Assembly (NCBI GenBank): GCA_927439865.1
Contig: CAKMKD010000062.1
Location: forward strand, 1 to 44,058
Source: an uncultured Coriobacteriia bacterium
GTDB taxonomy: Bacteria > Actinomycetota > Coriobacteriia > Anaerosomatales > Anaerosomataceae
Direction: 5' to 3'
DNA: 44,058 bases
Part shown: positions 14,269-23,043 of the stretch, in pieces
Layout: each line of letters starts with the position of its first letter
How positions within the stretch are numbered: position 1 is the stretch's first letter
Notes under the pieces: model-generated
Seen by the model: the letters and a program-made list of their open reading frames with translations, nothing else
What the model was told of the DNA's origin: nothing
Database searches by the model: none
Translations under genes and position numbers: made by a program

Positions 14269-15747
14269 CTACTCCGCGGGCTTCCACGCGAGATCGGGCT
14301 GCTTGACCGCCGCGGCCTCATCGAGTCTGCGAACCGGCGTCGTGTACGGCGCGGCGTGGAGCATCTCGGGGTCAGCTTCGACCTCGGCCGCAATCGCGAG
14401 CATCGCGTCGACGAAGCCATCGAGCACCTCGAGACTCTCGGTCTCTGTCGGCTCGATCATGATCGCCTCGTGCACGATGAGCGGGAAGTACACCGTTGGG
14501 GGGTGCACGCCATGATCGAGCAGCCGCTTCGCCATGTCGAGCGTACGAACGCCATGCTGCTTGCGCTGCCGCTCGCCCGAGAGCACAAACTCGTGCATGC
14601 AGGTCCGGTCATACGCAAGGTCATACGTGCCGCGCAGGCGCTCCTTGAGGTAGTTGGCCGAGAGAACCGCCTGCTCAGCAACGTCTCTGATGCCTTCGGC
14701 ACCGAGAGCGCAAATATACGTATACGCCCTTACCAGCACACCGAAGTTGCCAAGGAACGACTTGACGCGTCCGATCGAACGGGATGGCGTGACCGGCATG
14801 AAGCTGCCGTCGCTGTCCCTGGCGATAACCGGACCGGGCAGAAACTCAGCGAGCGCCTCCGTGACACACACAGGACCCGCGCCGGGGCCGCCGCCGCCAT
14901 GCGGCGTCGCAAAGGTCTTGTGCAGGTTGATGTGCATGGCGTCGAAGCCCATGTCACCGGGTCGCGCACGACCGAGAATCGCGTTCAGGTTCGCGCCGTC
15001 GCAGAACGCGAGCGCGCCGACCTCGTGCACCAGACGGTTTATCTCCGAGATGTTCTCCTCGAAGAGTCCCAGTGTGTTCGGGTTCGTGAGCATGATAGCG
15101 GCAACATCGGTGTCTAGCGCTGCCTTAAGCGCTTCAAGGTCGACTCCCCCACGCTCGTTACTCGGCACCTGGGTGACCGAGTACCCGCACATCGCAACGG
15201 TCGCGGGATTCGTGCCGTGCGCAGAGTCCGGAATGATGACCCGTGCGCGCACATCGCCATTCGCAACGTGATACGCGCGAATCGCCATGAGCGCGGTGAG
15301 TTCACCGTGTGCTCCCGCCGCCGGCTGAAGTGAGACGGCCGGAAGCCCCGAAATCTCGCCCAGCGCTTCCTGCAGGCCCCACATGAGTCCCAGGGCGCCC
15401 TGAACCGTCTCGGCGGGCTGATACGGGTGCGCGCCCGCAAAGCCCGGCAGGCGACATGCCCACTCGTCGATACGAGGGTTGTACTTCATCGTGCACGAGC
15501 CGAGCGGGTAGAATCCGCTGTCAACGCCGAAGTTGACGCTCGCCAGATGCTCGTAGTGGCGGGCGATCTCCACCTCGGTCACATGAGGAAGGTGCGGTTG
15601 CTGCGCTCGTGCGAACCCTCCGAGAACGCTCGAAATATCCACGTCCGGGATATCAAGCGCGGGCGACTCGATACAGCGCGACTCAGGTGAACCGGTTTCG
15701 AAGATCAGGGGGCGGAGCACCGCCTCGCGCTTCATATGCTCGCTCAC
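14269..15747 (-). CDS. gcvPB: Glycine dehydrogenase (decarboxylating) subunit 2
   Basis: A 492-residue C-terminal half of the P-protein in split form. With subunit 1 it decarboxylates glycine using pyridoxal phosphate and passes the aminomethyl group to lipoyl-GcvH. The PLP lysine is in INLHKTFATPHGGGGPG; other landmarks are GSCTMKYNPR, PAAGAHGE, DSAHGTNPA and TNPNTLGLFE. The GTG start at 15747 overlaps the gcvPA stop (GTGA), so the subunits are translationally coupled. Length and order are normal for two-subunit systems of Gram-positive and thermophilic bacteria. Confidence 0.95.
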   Translation of the reverse strand: MSEHMKREAVLRPLIFETGSPESRCIESPALDIPDVDISSVLGGFARAQQPHLPHVTEVEIARHYEHLASVNFGVDSGFYPLGSCTMKYNPRIDEWACRLPGFAGAHPYQPAETVQGALGLMWGLQEALGEISGLPAVSLQPAAGAHGELTALMAIRAYHVANGDVRARVIIPDSAHGTNPATVAMCGYSVTQVPSNERGGVDLEALKAALDTDVAAIMLTNPNTLGLFEENISEINRLVHEVGALAFCDGANLNAILGRARPGDMGFDAMHINLHKTFATPHGGGGPGAGPVCVTEALAEFLPGPVIARDSDGSFMPVTPSRSIGRVKSFLGNFGVLVRAYTYICALGAEGIRDVAEQAVLSANYLKERLRGTYDLAYDRTCMHEFVLSGERQRKQHGVRTLDMAKRLLDHGVHPPTVYFPLIVHEAIMIEPTETESLEVLDGFVDAMLAIAAEVEADPEMLHAAPYTTPVRRLDEAAAVKQPDLAWKPAE

Positions 15748-17072
15748 AGCGACACCACCTCCCCGACAAAACGGTCCATCTGGGCCCGTGTACGCTTCTC
15801 GGTGACGGCGAACAGGACGAGCCCGGCGTAGTCGCTGGAGAAGCGAGAGAGGTCGAGGCCTGCCAGGAATCCTCGCTCGAGCATCGCATGCTGCATTGCG
15901 GCAACATCGCCGTCGTAGCGAAGCGCGAACTCGTTCGCGAACGGAGCAGCATTCGCCGCCGAGAAGCGCCCGGTTGCGATGAGCGCATCGCGGAGGTAGT
16001 GCGCCCTGGCGATGCAGCTGCGGCCGATGCCTGCAAGACCGCTCATGCCGACCGACGCAAGATACACGCCCGCAGTGAGCGCATTGAGCGCCTGGTTCGA
16101 GCAGATGTTCGACGTGGCCTTCTCGCGACGGATGTGCTGCTCGCGAGTCTGCATGGTGAGGACGAAGCCAGGGCGACCGTCAACGTCGCTCGTGCGACCA
16201 ACGACTCGGCCGGGCAGCTGCCTGATGAACTGCTGGCGACACGCGAAGAACCCGAACCCGGGACCGCCGAACGACATGGCATTGCCGAGGGGTTGCCCCT
16301 CTCCTACCACGATGTCCGCGCCAAGAACTCCCGGTGCCTCCATCACGCCAAGCAGAATGGGATTCGCAGCGACCACGAACAGCGCGCCGGCTGCATGGGC
16401 GATATCGCCAATCACCGAGAGGTCCTCCACACAGCCGAGAAACGAGGGTGATGCAACGAGCACCGCAGCGGCATCTGTCACCAGCTCGGCGAGCGCGTCA
16501 ACATCGGTGCGCCCACCAACTGCAGGGCACGTCACGACATCGATCATGCCCGACTCGGCGTACGTGGCGAGCACCTCGAGCCACTCGGGATGGGCAGCTG
16601 CGCTGACCACAACGCGGTGGCGCTTTGTGAAGCGGGCAGCCATGAGTGCGGCCTCGACGAACGCCGTTGCGCCGTCGTACATCGACGCGTTGGACACGTC
16701 CATGCCGGTCAGCGAGCAGATCATCGACTGATACTCGTAGATGGCCTGCAGTGTGCCCTGGCTTATCTCGGGCTGATACGGGGTGTACGCCGTAAAGAAC
16801 GCCGGCTTGCTCACGACGGCGTCCACAATCGCAGGAATGTAGTGGTCGTAGCATCCTGCGCCGAGGAACGATACCAGTCCGGACGTGTTCGAGGATGCCA
16901 AAGCCTCGATCTGGGCTGCCAGATCGATCTCACTCATGCCGTCCGGCAGATCGAGCGGACGCGTGAGTCGAACGTCCGCAGGTATGACCTCGAAGAGTTC
17001 GTCGACGGTGCGCACACCGACGGCGTGCAGCATGTGCTCACGCTGCTCGCAGGAGACCGGAATGAAGCGCAT
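15744..17072 (-). CDS. gcvPA: Glycine dehydrogenase (decarboxylating) subunit 1
   Basis: A 442-residue N-terminal half of the split P-protein. It begins MRFIPVSCEQREHMLHAVGV and contains FLGAGCYDHYIPAIVDAV, FFTAYTPYQPEISQGTLQA and YEYQSMICSLTGMDVSNASM, all family signatures. The ATG at 17072 lies 4 bases after the gcvH stop and uses a GAGGAAG site within the end of gcvH; the longer frame to 17147 overlaps gcvH and is rejected. The 3' end overlaps gcvPB. It acts as heterotetramer with GcvPB in the cytoplasm. Confidence 0.95.
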   Translation of the reverse strand: MRFIPVSCEQREHMLHAVGVRTVDELFEVIPADVRLTRPLDLPDGMSEIDLAAQIEALASSNTSGLVSFLGAGCYDHYIPAIVDAVVSKPAFFTAYTPYQPEISQGTLQAIYEYQSMICSLTGMDVSNASMYDGATAFVEAALMAARFTKRHRVVVSAAAHPEWLEVLATYAESGMIDVVTCPAVGGRTDVDALAELVTDAAAVLVASPSFLGCVEDLSVIGDIAHAAGALFVVAANPILLGVMEAPGVLGADIVVGEGQPLGNAMSFGGPGFGFFACRQQFIRQLPGRVVGRTSDVDGRPGFVLTMQTREQHIRREKATSNICSNQALNALTAGVYLASVGMSGLAGIGRSCIARAHYLRDALIATGRFSAANAAPFANEFALRYDGDVAAMQHAMLERGFLAGLDLSRFSSDYAGLVLFAVTEKRTRAQMDRFVGEVVSL

Positions 17073-17076
17073 CTCC

Positions 17077-17460
17077 CTACGCTTCCTCGGCGACGAACGC
17101 CTCGTACTCATCGGCGGACATGAGTGCGTCGAGTTCGGAGGCGTCACCCATCTTGACCTTGACCATCCAGCCGTCGCCGTACGGATCCTCGTTCACGGTC
17201 TCGGGAGCGTCGCCCAGGGCTTCGTTCACCTCGACGATCTCGCCTGAGATCGGCGAGAACAGCTCGGACACCGACTTCACCGACTCAATCTCGCCGAAGC
17301 TCTCGCCTGCGACGAGCTCGTCGCCCACTGCAGGCAGGTCGACATACACGACCTCGCCGAGCTGATCCTGCGCGAAATCGCTGATGCCGAGAACGGCGAC
17401 TTCGCCGTCGACCTTGACCCACTCGTGCTCTTTGTCATACCTGAGGTCCTTGGGATTCAT
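17077..17460 (-). CDS. gcvH: Glycine cleavage system H protein
   Basis: A 127-residue lipoyl carrier of the expected length. The lipoylated lysine is K62 in GEIESVKSVSELFSPISGEI; the N-terminus LRYDKEHEWVKV and C-terminus DPYGDGWMVKVKM are typical. It shuttles the aminomethyl group between GcvPAB, GcvT and dihydrolipoamide dehydrogenase, which is not encoded in this window. It lies 29 bp after gcvT. Confidence 0.96.
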   Translation of the reverse strand: MNPKDLRYDKEHEWVKVDGEVAVLGISDFAQDQLGEVVYVDLPAVGDELVAGESFGEIESVKSVSELFSPISGEIVEVNEALGDAPETVNEDPYGDGWMVKVKMGDASELDALMSADEYEAFVAEEA

Positions 17461-17489
17461 AGCGGGTAGCGCTCCTTTCGAGTGTCTGA

Positions 17490-18596
17490 CTACGACGAAA
17501 GTGCCGAGAGCGATGTCTCTTTGACGAACGGTGGTCGGACGACTGTGGCCGCGACGTGCTTGCGACGAATCGCGACTACGAGCTCGGTGCCGGGCGCGGA
17601 GAGTTCCGCAGGCACGTATGCCGTCGCCACACCATGACCGAGCGTCGGTGAGTACGTGCCGCTTGCAACCTTACCCACCTCGGTGCCGTCATGCAACACA
17701 GGATACTCGTGCCGCGGAACGCCTTCAGACACAGTGAGGCCTACGAGTTTGCGGGAAGGACCCGCCTCCCTGACACGGGCGATGGCCTCCGCGCCGATGA
17801 ATCCGGTCTTCGCCTTCGGCACAACCCAGCCAAGCCCCGCCGAGATTGGATCGACGCCGCGGTCCATGTCGCTGCCGTAGAGCGGATAGCCCATCTCGAG
17901 CCGGAGCGTGTCACGCGCGCCAAGCCCGCACGGCGTCACCTCGGCAAAGGAGAGCAGCAGCCGCCAGACAGCGACAGCATGGTCGGCATGGCAGACGATC
18001 TCTACCCCGTCCTCCCCGGTATAGCCGGTGCGTGCCAGCAGCACGGGGATCTCGCCGAGACGGGCCTCGCCGATGTGGAAGCGCGCTGGTACTTCGAAGT
18101 CCTCATCGGCAAGGCTCCCGATGACCTCGAGTGCCTTGGGTCCCTGAACGGCGATCAGACCGGTGCGGTCCGATTCGTCGACCGCCTCAATGGCTTCGGG
18201 CAGGTGCGCTGTGATCCAATCCCAATCGGTCTGGCGGTTCGCCGCGTTCGCAATCACCAGATACTCGAGGTCCCCTGTGTGATAGACGATGAGATCGTCG
18301 ATGATCCCGCCATCCTCATCGCACATGACTGTATAGAGCGCACTGCCGATCTCGGCGATCTTATTGAGGTCGTTGGTGACGATGGCGTTCAGCGCCTCAA
18401 ACACGCCGAAGCCGAAGAACCGAAACTCGGCCATGTGGCACACGTCGAAGATGCCCACCGAGGAGCGAACCGCCTTGTGCTCTTCGATGATGCCCACGTA
18501 CTGCACAGGCATCTCCCAGCCCGCGAACGGCACGACGCGCGCGTTGAGTGAAAGATGCTCGTGATAGAGCGGCGTTCTCAGCAGTTCCTCGGTCAT
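17490..18596 (-). CDS. gcvT: Aminomethyltransferase (glycine cleavage T protein)
   Basis: A 368-residue folate-dependent enzyme that releases ammonia from the aminomethyl carrier and forms methylene-tetrahydrofolate. Seen are LRTPLYHEHLSLNARVVPFA, GWEMPVQY, IFDVCHMAEFRF, ARTGYTGEDGVEI and GLGARDTLRLEMGYPLYGSD (two halves of the folate/substrate site). The ATG at 18596 follows GAAGGGAAG; the frame further upstream runs into the preceding carboxypeptidase gene. Only 20 bp separate it from that gene, so there is no room for a glycine riboswitch here. Confidence 0.95.
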   Translation of the reverse strand: MTEELLRTPLYHEHLSLNARVVPFAGWEMPVQYVGIIEEHKAVRSSVGIFDVCHMAEFRFFGFGVFEALNAIVTNDLNKIAEIGSALYTVMCDEDGGIIDDLIVYHTGDLEYLVIANAANRQTDWDWITAHLPEAIEAVDESDRTGLIAVQGPKALEVIGSLADEDFEVPARFHIGEARLGEIPVLLARTGYTGEDGVEIVCHADHAVAVWRLLLSFAEVTPCGLGARDTLRLEMGYPLYGSDMDRGVDPISAGLGWVVPKAKTGFIGAEAIARVREAGPSRKLVGLTVSEGVPRHEYPVLHDGTEVGKVASGTYSPTLGHGVATAYVPAELSAPGTELVVAIRRKHVAATVVRPPFVKETSLSALSS

Positions 18597-18616
18597 GGTC
18601 TTCCCTTCTACGCCGG

Positions 18617-19867
18617 TCACTGAACCGTGACCGGCTCGGCCTGCAGCTGCCCGCCGAATACCGTGCGCCAGAAGCGCGTTATCCCTATGGTGAAACGCTC
18701 CCATCGATCAGGCGCGTCGATAGCGGTTGCCGCGACGATCGGCACCTGCGCGATGAGCCGTCCGCCTTGCTCCACAGTGAGGGTACCCAACCGCTGCCCC
18801 TTGACGACGGGCGCCTGCACATCGAGCGTCACGCTCGAGCGTGACGTGACCGGACCGAGGACATCGAAGACCGCCGTGGCGGTGGTCTCGGCGACAACAG
18901 CAGGCACCGTTCGGTCGAGGAAGTCAGTCACTGCAACGAGCGCCACGGTGGTTTCGGCAGACGCCACCTGCTGGACTGCGTAGTGCTCGAATCCCCAATC
19001 GAGCAGCCGCTTCGCCTGAACGAACCGGGCGTTCTCGTTCTTCGTACCGAGGATGACAGCAAAGAGCTCGATATCCCCGCGCTCTGCTGAAGCGACAAGA
19101 CAGTAGCCTGCGTCATTGGTCCAGCCGGTCTTCACCCCGGTCGCGCCATCGTAGGAGCCTATCAACAGGTTGGTCGCATCGAAGCGCTTGGTCGTGCCGC
19201 CCGCGGAAACGCTGACTGTTTCGCTGCCTACCATCTCGCGAAAGGCCGGCTTCCCCATCGCATACCGCGCCATCGTGGCGAGATCGGCTGCCGATGTGCG
19301 GTGACCCGTTTCGTCCAGGCCGTGCGCATTGGTGAACTGCGTGTTCGGTAGATTCAGACTCTCCGCCTTGTCGTTCATGAGGCGAACGAACCCGTCTACG
19401 GAGCCACCGATGTGTATCGCAAGCGCAGTGGCAGCGTCATTGCCCGAGTGAATGAGCGTCGCCTCAAGCAGCTGGCGCACAGAGAGGTTCTGACCAGCGC
19501 GAAGCCCGACGTCCGCCTCCCCCACCGTGGCGGCTTCACGAGGCACCGTGACCTTCTCGGAGAGGTCCGCAACGGCCTCGAGTACAACGATAGCGGTCAT
19601 GATCTTGGTGGTGCTGGCCATTGCCCGCCGATCATCAGCATTGCGCGACCACAGTACCTGCCCGTCCGCTGTCTCAAGCACTGCCGAGGGGGTGACGAGG
19701 TCCGGAGCAACCGCCTTGAGCGCACCAGACGAGGAGACCGCCACGTCGCCAACAACGTCGGTACCGCGGATGTCACCGACGGCCGACGTAGCAAGCACGA
19801 ACGTCAGCGCAAGTAGCACCACAACGCCTGTGAACCGGCGGCGCAAGACAGGGGTGCTCATGAGCAT
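18617..19867 (-). CDS. D-alanyl-D-alanine carboxypeptidase (PBP5/DacF type)
   Basis: A 416-residue secreted, membrane-tethered penicillin-binding protein of the S11 family. An N-terminal signal or anchor (VVVLLALTFVLATSAVG) is followed by the catalytic triad motifs STTK (85-88), SGN (141-143) and KTG (246-248), then a beta-rich PBP5_C domain and a C-terminal amphipathic segment. It trims the terminal D-Ala of wall peptides. The ATG at 19867 has GGAGAAG 3-6 bases upstream; a second ATG two codons later is possible. It reads towards gcvT with a 20-bp gap, an odd pairing of wall and C1 metabolism that may just be transcriptional read-through. Confidence 0.9.
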   Translation of the reverse strand: MLMSTPVLRRRFTGVVVLLALTFVLATSAVGDIRGTDVVGDVAVSSSGALKAVAPDLVTPSAVLETADGQVLWSRNADDRRAMASTTKIMTAIVVLEAVADLSEKVTVPREAATVGEADVGLRAGQNLSVRQLLEATLIHSGNDAATALAIHIGGSVDGFVRLMNDKAESLNLPNTQFTNAHGLDETGHRTSAADLATMARYAMGKPAFREMVGSETVSVSAGGTTKRFDATNLLIGSYDGATGVKTGWTNDAGYCLVASAERGDIELFAVILGTKNENARFVQAKRLLDWGFEHYAVQQVASAETTVALVAVTDFLDRTVPAVVAETTATAVFDVLGPVTSRSSVTLDVQAPVVKGQRLGTLTVEQGGRLIAQVPIVAATAIDAPDRWERFTIGITRFWRTVFGGQLQAEPVTVQ

Positions 19868-19967
19868 CGTCTTCTCCAAGGCGACCGTGACACGGGCTTC
19901 ACATTGTAGTGCTTTCACGCCGATGATGCCGCACACTCTCATGCGGGAATACATGCATGCCGATGAA

Positions 19968-19997
19968 CTGACTAGCCTGGCCTGATTCGGCTATACT
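19968..19997 (+). promoter_or_regulatory. Candidate sigma-70-type promoter for the prepilin gene
   Basis: CTGACT (19968-19973) and TATACT (19992-19997) are 18 bases apart on the plus strand, 37 bases before the GTG start of the prepilin gene. The -10 box is near consensus and the -35 differs at two places from TTGACA. Confidence 0.5.
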
Positions 19998-20034
19998 CGC
20001 GTTGTCATGGGGTCGCGGCTCTGCGGGGGGTATC

Positions 20035-20394
20035 GTGAAAGAGTTTTGGCGCGAAAGCAAGTGCGAGAGAGACCAGGGCTTTTCGCTGGCCGAGCTCATG
20101 GTGGTAGTGCTGATTATCGGTATCCTCGCTCTCGTAGCGGTTTCATCGTACCGGGCTCTCTCCGGCCGCGCGGCGCAGGCGGCATGTCTCTCGAATCAGC
20201 GTACTCTCTACGGATCGCTCAACATCTACAGGAACCAGAACAACGGCAGCGTGCCGGACACGACGACTATCGGGTTCCTCAGCGAGTATGCGAATACCTG
20301 GGAGTTTATCAGCGTGTGCCCGCTCGACCGCGCGCCTCTCACATTTGAAGCGAGCACCGGCTCGATCATCTGCCCGAACCACCCGTTTCCTTAG
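20035..20394 (+). CDS. Type IV prepilin-like protein
   Basis: A 119-residue pseudopilin. A short charged leader ends in Gly15 and is followed by FSLAELMVVVLIIGILALVA, the class III prepilin signature with Phe+1 and Glu+5. The rest is a small globular domain with cysteines in ACLSNQRTL, SVCPLDRAPL and IICPNH, which probably form disulfides. The prepilin peptidase would cut after Gly15 and the helix would join a pilus or pseudopilus. The GTG at 20035 follows a GGGGGG-rich site. The stop overlaps a possible GTG of the next gene, so the two are coupled or co-transcribed. No pilus motor, platform or peptidase gene is in the window. Confidence 0.82.
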   Translation: MKEFWRESKCERDQGFSLAELMVVVLIIGILALVAVSSYRALSGRAAQAACLSNQRTLYGSLNIYRNQNNGSVPDTTTIGFLSEYANTWEFISVCPLDRAPLTFEASTGSIICPNHPFP

Positions 20395-20438
20395 TGGAGC
20401 GTAACCCGACCATAGAAGCGGCCAAGGAGGATTCGACG

Positions 20439-21284
20439 TTGAAGTATTCGCGGTTCGAACTGCTCATGATCTCGCTTGGAATCATCGTGATCGTAGGCAG
20501 CGTCGTCCTGGGACCCGGATCCGCGGTGGTGGCCTGGCAGGAGGTCATCGCGCAGCTGCTCATCGTGGCTGTGCTCGCTGCGGCGCTGCACTGGGGCCGT
20601 GACGGCGGTTCGGTCGCTGCATTCGCCGCCATTCTGGTGTACGTCGTCATGCGGATACCGCTGCTCAGCGAGGTCGGGCCCACGCAGAACCTCATCGTGA
20701 TGATAGCTACCAGGGCACTGACGTACGCACTTGTCGGAATCATCGGAGGCGAGTTCTTCGGTAGGATCAAGTACATCTTCGCGCGCATCGACGGGAACTC
20801 GATGCTCGACGAGCACACGCAGGTATACAACCGCGTGTACTGCGCGCAGGCCCTCAAGAGCGGTCTCGGCCAGTTTCAGCGGTATCAGACACCATTCTCG
20901 ATCGGCGTGGTGAGCCTGTCGCCCGGGCTACTCGCCGACCTACGTCCGTCCCGGCAGCGACTGTTGCTGCGAAGCGTGGCGTCGACTATCCGTAACGACA
21001 TCCGGCTTGTAGACGATGTCGGCTACCTCGGTGACGGCAGGTTTCTTGTCATCTTGCCGCAGACGCCTAAGTCCGGCGCCGATGTTGCGACCGACCGCAT
21101 CCGCGGCTCGGTTCGCGATCTGATCGGTGCACGGGACGAGTCAGTAACGGCAACCCCCCTGGGATGCCCGGGGGATTCGGCGGCCATCTGCGACCTGGCA
21201 CGATCGCTTGATCCGGTAGACGACCGGGTCGAGGACGTGTGCGGTTCGCCGGAGACGCCGGTGGCGTCTCAGTCCGCCGAGTAA
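20439..21284 (+). CDS. Membrane protein with degenerate GGDEF domain
   Basis: A 281-residue protein with three or four N-terminal membrane helices (about 8-110) and a C-terminal domain of GGDEF fold: DEHTQVYNRVYCAQAL stands for the usual D-x-LTGLYNRR region, and YLGDGRFLVILP for the active-site loop. At residues 198-202 the GGDEF motif reads GDGRF, so the metal- and GTP-binding residues are lost and it is unlikely to make c-di-GMP; a receptor or scaffold role is possible. The TTG at 20439 has a perfect AAGGAGG 8 bases upstream; the GTG at 20394 overlapping the prepilin stop has none. Its last 16 bases overlap the convergent ACT gene. Confidence 0.75.
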   Translation: MKYSRFELLMISLGIIVIVGSVVLGPGSAVVAWQEVIAQLLIVAVLAAALHWGRDGGSVAAFAAILVYVVMRIPLLSEVGPTQNLIVMIATRALTYALVGIIGGEFFGRIKYIFARIDGNSMLDEHTQVYNRVYCAQALKSGLGQFQRYQTPFSIGVVSLSPGLLADLRPSRQRLLLRSVASTIRNDIRLVDDVGYLGDGRFLVILPQTPKSGADVATDRIRGSVRDLIGARDESVTATPLGCPGDSAAICDLARSLDPVDDRVEDVCGSPETPVASQSAE

Positions 21285-21700
21285 AGCGAGTCCGGCTCAA
21301 CCACGCCGATTCCCGCCGCCGAGAGCACGGTTCTGGCGCGCGCGGGATCATCCACGCGGAAGATGTCGACTGCTGCCTCACCCGTGGGCTCAACGAAGCA
21401 GTACGCGTACTCGACATTCAACCCCTCGGATCCGAGCGCTTCGAGCACATCGGCAAGTCCGCCGGGTCTGTCCGGCACAGCAACCGCAATAACCTCGGTG
21501 ATCGACGCCCCGAACCCGGCATCTTCTAGCACGTTCACCGCTCGGCGCGGTCCGTCACAGATAAGCCTAACGACGCCGAACTCGGCGGTATCGGCGACCA
21601 TCAGCGCACGCATATTGACCTGCGCATCGCCGAGAACCCTCGTCATCTCTGCAAGGCGCCCTGTCTTGTTCTCGAGAAAGACCGAGACCTGCTCGATCAT
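21269..21700 (-). CDS. Tandem ACT-domain protein of the paaK operon
   Basis: About 143 residues with two ACT domains (about 1-70 and 75-143): EQVSVFLENKTGRLAEM, VNMRALMVADTAEFGVVRL, then VPDRPGGLADVLEAL. It is clearly paralogous to the ACT protein at 4840-5265. The ATG at 21700 uses GGGGAG 9 bases upstream and overlaps the paaK stop region. In other anaerobes such ACT proteins accompany phenylacetate-CoA ligase and indolepyruvate oxidoreductase; they probably sense an aromatic acid or amino acid (inference). The 3' end overlaps the convergent GGDEF-like gene by 16 bp. Confidence 0.87.
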   Translation of the reverse strand: MIEQVSVFLENKTGRLAEMTRVLGDAQVNMRALMVADTAEFGVVRLICDGPRRAVNVLEDAGFGASITEVIAVAVPDRPGGLADVLEALGSEGLNVEYAYCFVEPTGEAAVDIFRVDDPARARTVLSAAGIGVVEPDSLYSAD

Positions 21701-21702
21701 GA

Positions 21703-23007
21703 TCACTCACTCCCCTCGCTGCGAAGGTCCAGCACTCGTTTCGCCTTGCCTTCACTCCTCTGAATCGACTTCGGCTCGACGAGCTTGACCTCTATCGATA
21801 TGGCGAGTGCCGAGGCGATCTCAGCACTGACACGTCGCCTCAGGTGCTCGAGAGTCTTGATCTCATCGAACGCGAAGTCGGGACCGACCTCAACGTGCAC
21901 CTCGACGTGATCAAGCGAACCGCGCTTGGTGAGCACGACCTGATAGTGCGGTGCAACGCCAGGGATTCCAGTCAGGACCTGCTCTATCTGGCTCGGGAAC
22001 ACGTTGACGCCTCTGATGATGAGCATGTCGTCGGTGCGCCCGCTCACACGCTGCATCCGACGAAACGTCCTGCCGCACGGGCAGGTGCCGGGGATGATTC
22101 GCGAGATGTCCCTCGTTCGGTACCGGATGACGGGAATCCCTTCCTTTGTGATGGTGGTGAACACCACCTCGCCCATCTCACCATCCGGTACGGGGAGCAG
22201 CGTCGCAGGGTCGATGATCTCGATGATGAAGTGATCCTCGTTGACGTGCAGCCCGTCCTTGCACTCACACTCAGACGCAACACCCGGGCCGAGCACCTCG
22301 GACAGGCCGTAGATGTCGATGGCAAGAATGCCGAGCGCTTCCTCTAGCTGCGTGCGCATGTTCTCGCTCCACGGCTCGGCGCCGAACACGCCTGCCCTGA
22401 GCGGAAGATCGCGAGGGTCGATACCCATTTCGAGAGCCGTCTCGGCGAGCAACAGGGCGTATGACGGCGTCGCTGCCAGAACCGTGACACCAAAGTCCTT
22501 CATGACCTGGATCTGGCGCTTGGTGTTGCCGCCCGAGATGGGAACGGTCGCGGCTCCGAGGCGCTCGGAGCCGTAGTGGACACCCAGGCCTCCCGTGAAG
22601 AGACCATAGCCGTAGCTGATCTGCACGATGTCATCGGCGGTGGCTCCAGCCGACGCCAGGGTCCGGGCCATGAGATCACCCCACCGCTCGATATCACCCT
22701 TGGTGTAGCCGACGACCGTCACCTGCCCGGTCGTGCCGGAAGATGAGTGAACGCGCACGATGTCCCGCATCGGAGCCGCGAACATGCCGTACGGGTATGC
22801 CGAGCGCAGGTCATCCTTCACGGTGAATGGAACGTTCGCCAGATCCGCAAGCGATCGCACGCTCGCCGGGTGCGAACCCGCCTCGTCGAACTTCGCGCGA
22901 TACGTCGGAACCCGTTCATAGACCCGCTCGAGTGTAGTGCCGAGGCGCTCCAACTGCAGCGCCTCAAGATCGGTTCGAGGCATCGCCTCGAAGTCAGGCT
23001 GAAACAC
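21703..23007 (-). CDS. paaK: Phenylacetate-CoA ligase (aryl-acetate activating)
   Basis: A 434-residue ANL-superfamily adenylating enzyme joining phenylacetate or a related aryl acid to CoA with ATP. Landmarks: [20 protein letters not shown] (P-loop-like motif), [56 protein letters not shown] and the C-terminal catalytic Lys region [10 protein letters not shown]. Length is normal. The GTG at 23007 follows AAGGGGGAG. Together with IorAB it allows ferredoxin-linked interconversion of aromatic 2-oxo acids and aryl acetates with ATP yield, as proposed for anaerobic amino-acid fermenters. The direction in this organism is not shown. Confidence 0.93.
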   Translation of the reverse strand: MFQPDFEAMPRTDLEALQLERLGTTLERVYERVPTYRAKFDEAGSHPASVRSLADLANVPFTVKDDLRSAYPYGMFAAPMRDIVRVHSSSGTTGQVTVVGYTKGDIERWGDLMARTLASAGATADDIVQISYGYGLFTGGLGVHYGSERLGAATVPISGGNTKRQIQVMKDFGVTVLAATPSYALLLAETALEMGIDPRDLPLRAGVFGAEPWSENMRTQLEEALGILAIDIYGLSEVLGPGVASECECKDGLHVNEDHFIIEIIDPATLLPVPDGEMGEVVFTTITKEGIPVIRYRTRDISRIIPGTCPCGRTFRRMQRVSGRTDDMLIIRGVNVFPSQIEQVLTGIPGVAPHYQVVLTKRGSLDHVEVHVEVGPDFAFDEIKTLEHLRRRVSAEIASALAISIEVKLVEPKSIQRSEGKAKRVLDLRSEGSE

Positions 23008-23043
23008 GCGCTCCCCCTTACGCCCGGCTCCGCCGGAGCCCCG

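Noticed and set aside
14005-15117. A 370-codon plus-strand open frame opposite gcvPB and lipM
   Set aside because: Composition is that of an antisense shadow; the minus strand has unambiguous enzyme motifs.
18597-18616. Glycine riboswitch before gcvT
   Set aside because: Only 20 bp lie between the carboxypeptidase stop and the gcvT start, and none of the riboswitch core is present there or upstream of the carboxypeptidase.
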